A stretch of 38,996 bases of DNA from a virus: positions 1 to 38,996 of IMG/VR virus record IMGVR_UViG_3300025128_000125. One strand, written 5' to 3'. The position numbers were made by a program, and so were the translations under genes. Numbering within the stretch: the first letter of the stretch is position 1; each line of letters starts with the position of its first letter. The notes under the pieces were generated by a model. The model did not search any database and was not told the DNA's origin. It worked only from the letters and a program-made list of their open reading frames with translations. Below, piece by piece: positions 38,938 to 38,996 of the stretch.

Positions 38938-38996
38938 TGGCCCGAGATTACGCCAAAGAATACAAAAACTATCACTCGCGGCCAGAGCAGATTAAA
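38937..38996 (+). CDS. Start of a small basic protein, HNH-like family (3' partial)
   Basis: An ATG overlapping the previous stop by one base (TGATG) opens a frame that runs to the window edge, 20 codons, beginning A-R-D-Y-A-K-E-Y. I recall small phage proteins starting R-D-Y-x-K-E-Y-x-N-Y-H-S-x-P-E-Q that continue into an HNH-like H-H-K-D-G-N-P motif, but that part lies outside the window. Confidence 0.5.
   Translation, partial: MARDYAKEYKNYHSRPEQIK

Noticed and set aside
1-38996. Integrase, repressor, tRNA or attachment sites of a temperate phage
   Set aside because: I found no recombinase motif, no cloverleaf and no repressor-like helix-turn-helix gene; temperate lifestyle cannot be supported from this window.
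1-38996. Terminal overlap suggesting a complete circular genome
   Set aside because: The first and last bases share no visible direct repeat, and both edge genes are cut, so completeness cannot be claimed.

Overview
This window is a densely packed, AT-rich phage genome segment. Every gene I can support lies on the + strand, and most neighbours overlap by 1-20 bases or sit a few bases apart. It carries a terminase large subunit, portal, HK97-type coat protein, head-tail adaptors, a gp10-like tail stabilisation protein, large internal (ejection-type) proteins and a tail fibre with a self-cleaving C-terminal chaperone. I infer a short-tailed (podovirus-like) marine phage, because the small lysine/glycine-rich structural proteins and the overall gene order resemble marine bacteriophage contigs. 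The host should be a Gram-negative bacterium: the phage encodes a two-component spanin with an outer-membrane lipoprotein, and an outer-membrane secretion channel. No host chromosomal genes, tRNA genes, integrase, DNA polymerase, primase or helicase are visible, so the window is probably part of a somewhat larger genome. The first and last genes are both cut by the window edges.

Layout. (1) 3-3295: tail fibre with about thirty 17-residue repeats and a C-terminal S74-type chaperone, a small unknown gene, and a 2OG-Fe(II) oxygenase-like gene. (2) 3324-4779: six very small genes, four of them holin-like membrane proteins. (3) 4763-10217: an accessory operon of csgF-like, csgG, curlin-like, FecR-domain, curlin-like and CHASE2-adenylate cyclase genes. 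(4) 10205-12000: a small unknown gene, overlapping Rz/Rz1-type spanin genes, a staphylococcal-nuclease-like gene and a GH24 lysozyme. (5) 12003-20115: terminase, portal, a lysine-rich protein, a GroES-like co-chaperonin, a scaffold-like protein, a decoration-like protein and the major capsid protein, ending in a strong terminator. (6) 20154-22576: two terminator/promoter pairs driving a short set of small genes, including a two-domain sliding-clamp-like protein and a HAD 5'-nucleotidase-like protein. (7) 22652-38937: structural genes (virion surface and lysine-rich proteins, adaptors, tail stabiliser, internal proteins), then the start of one more gene.

The unusual part is region 3. CsgG is the outer-membrane pore that exports curli amyloid subunits, CsgF is its extracellular partner, and the two repeat proteins have signal peptides and the N/Q/G-rich repeat pattern of curlin. 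The FecR-domain protein and the CHASE2-adenylate cyclase form a likely envelope-to-cytoplasm signalling pair. Together they look like a nearly self-contained, phage-carried amyloid export system linked to cAMP signalling, inserted between putative holins and the spanin/endolysin genes. Its role is inference. It could coat the infected cell or released debris with amyloid, block superinfection, promote host aggregation, or perturb the outer membrane at lysis. CsgE, CsgC and CsgD are not visible.
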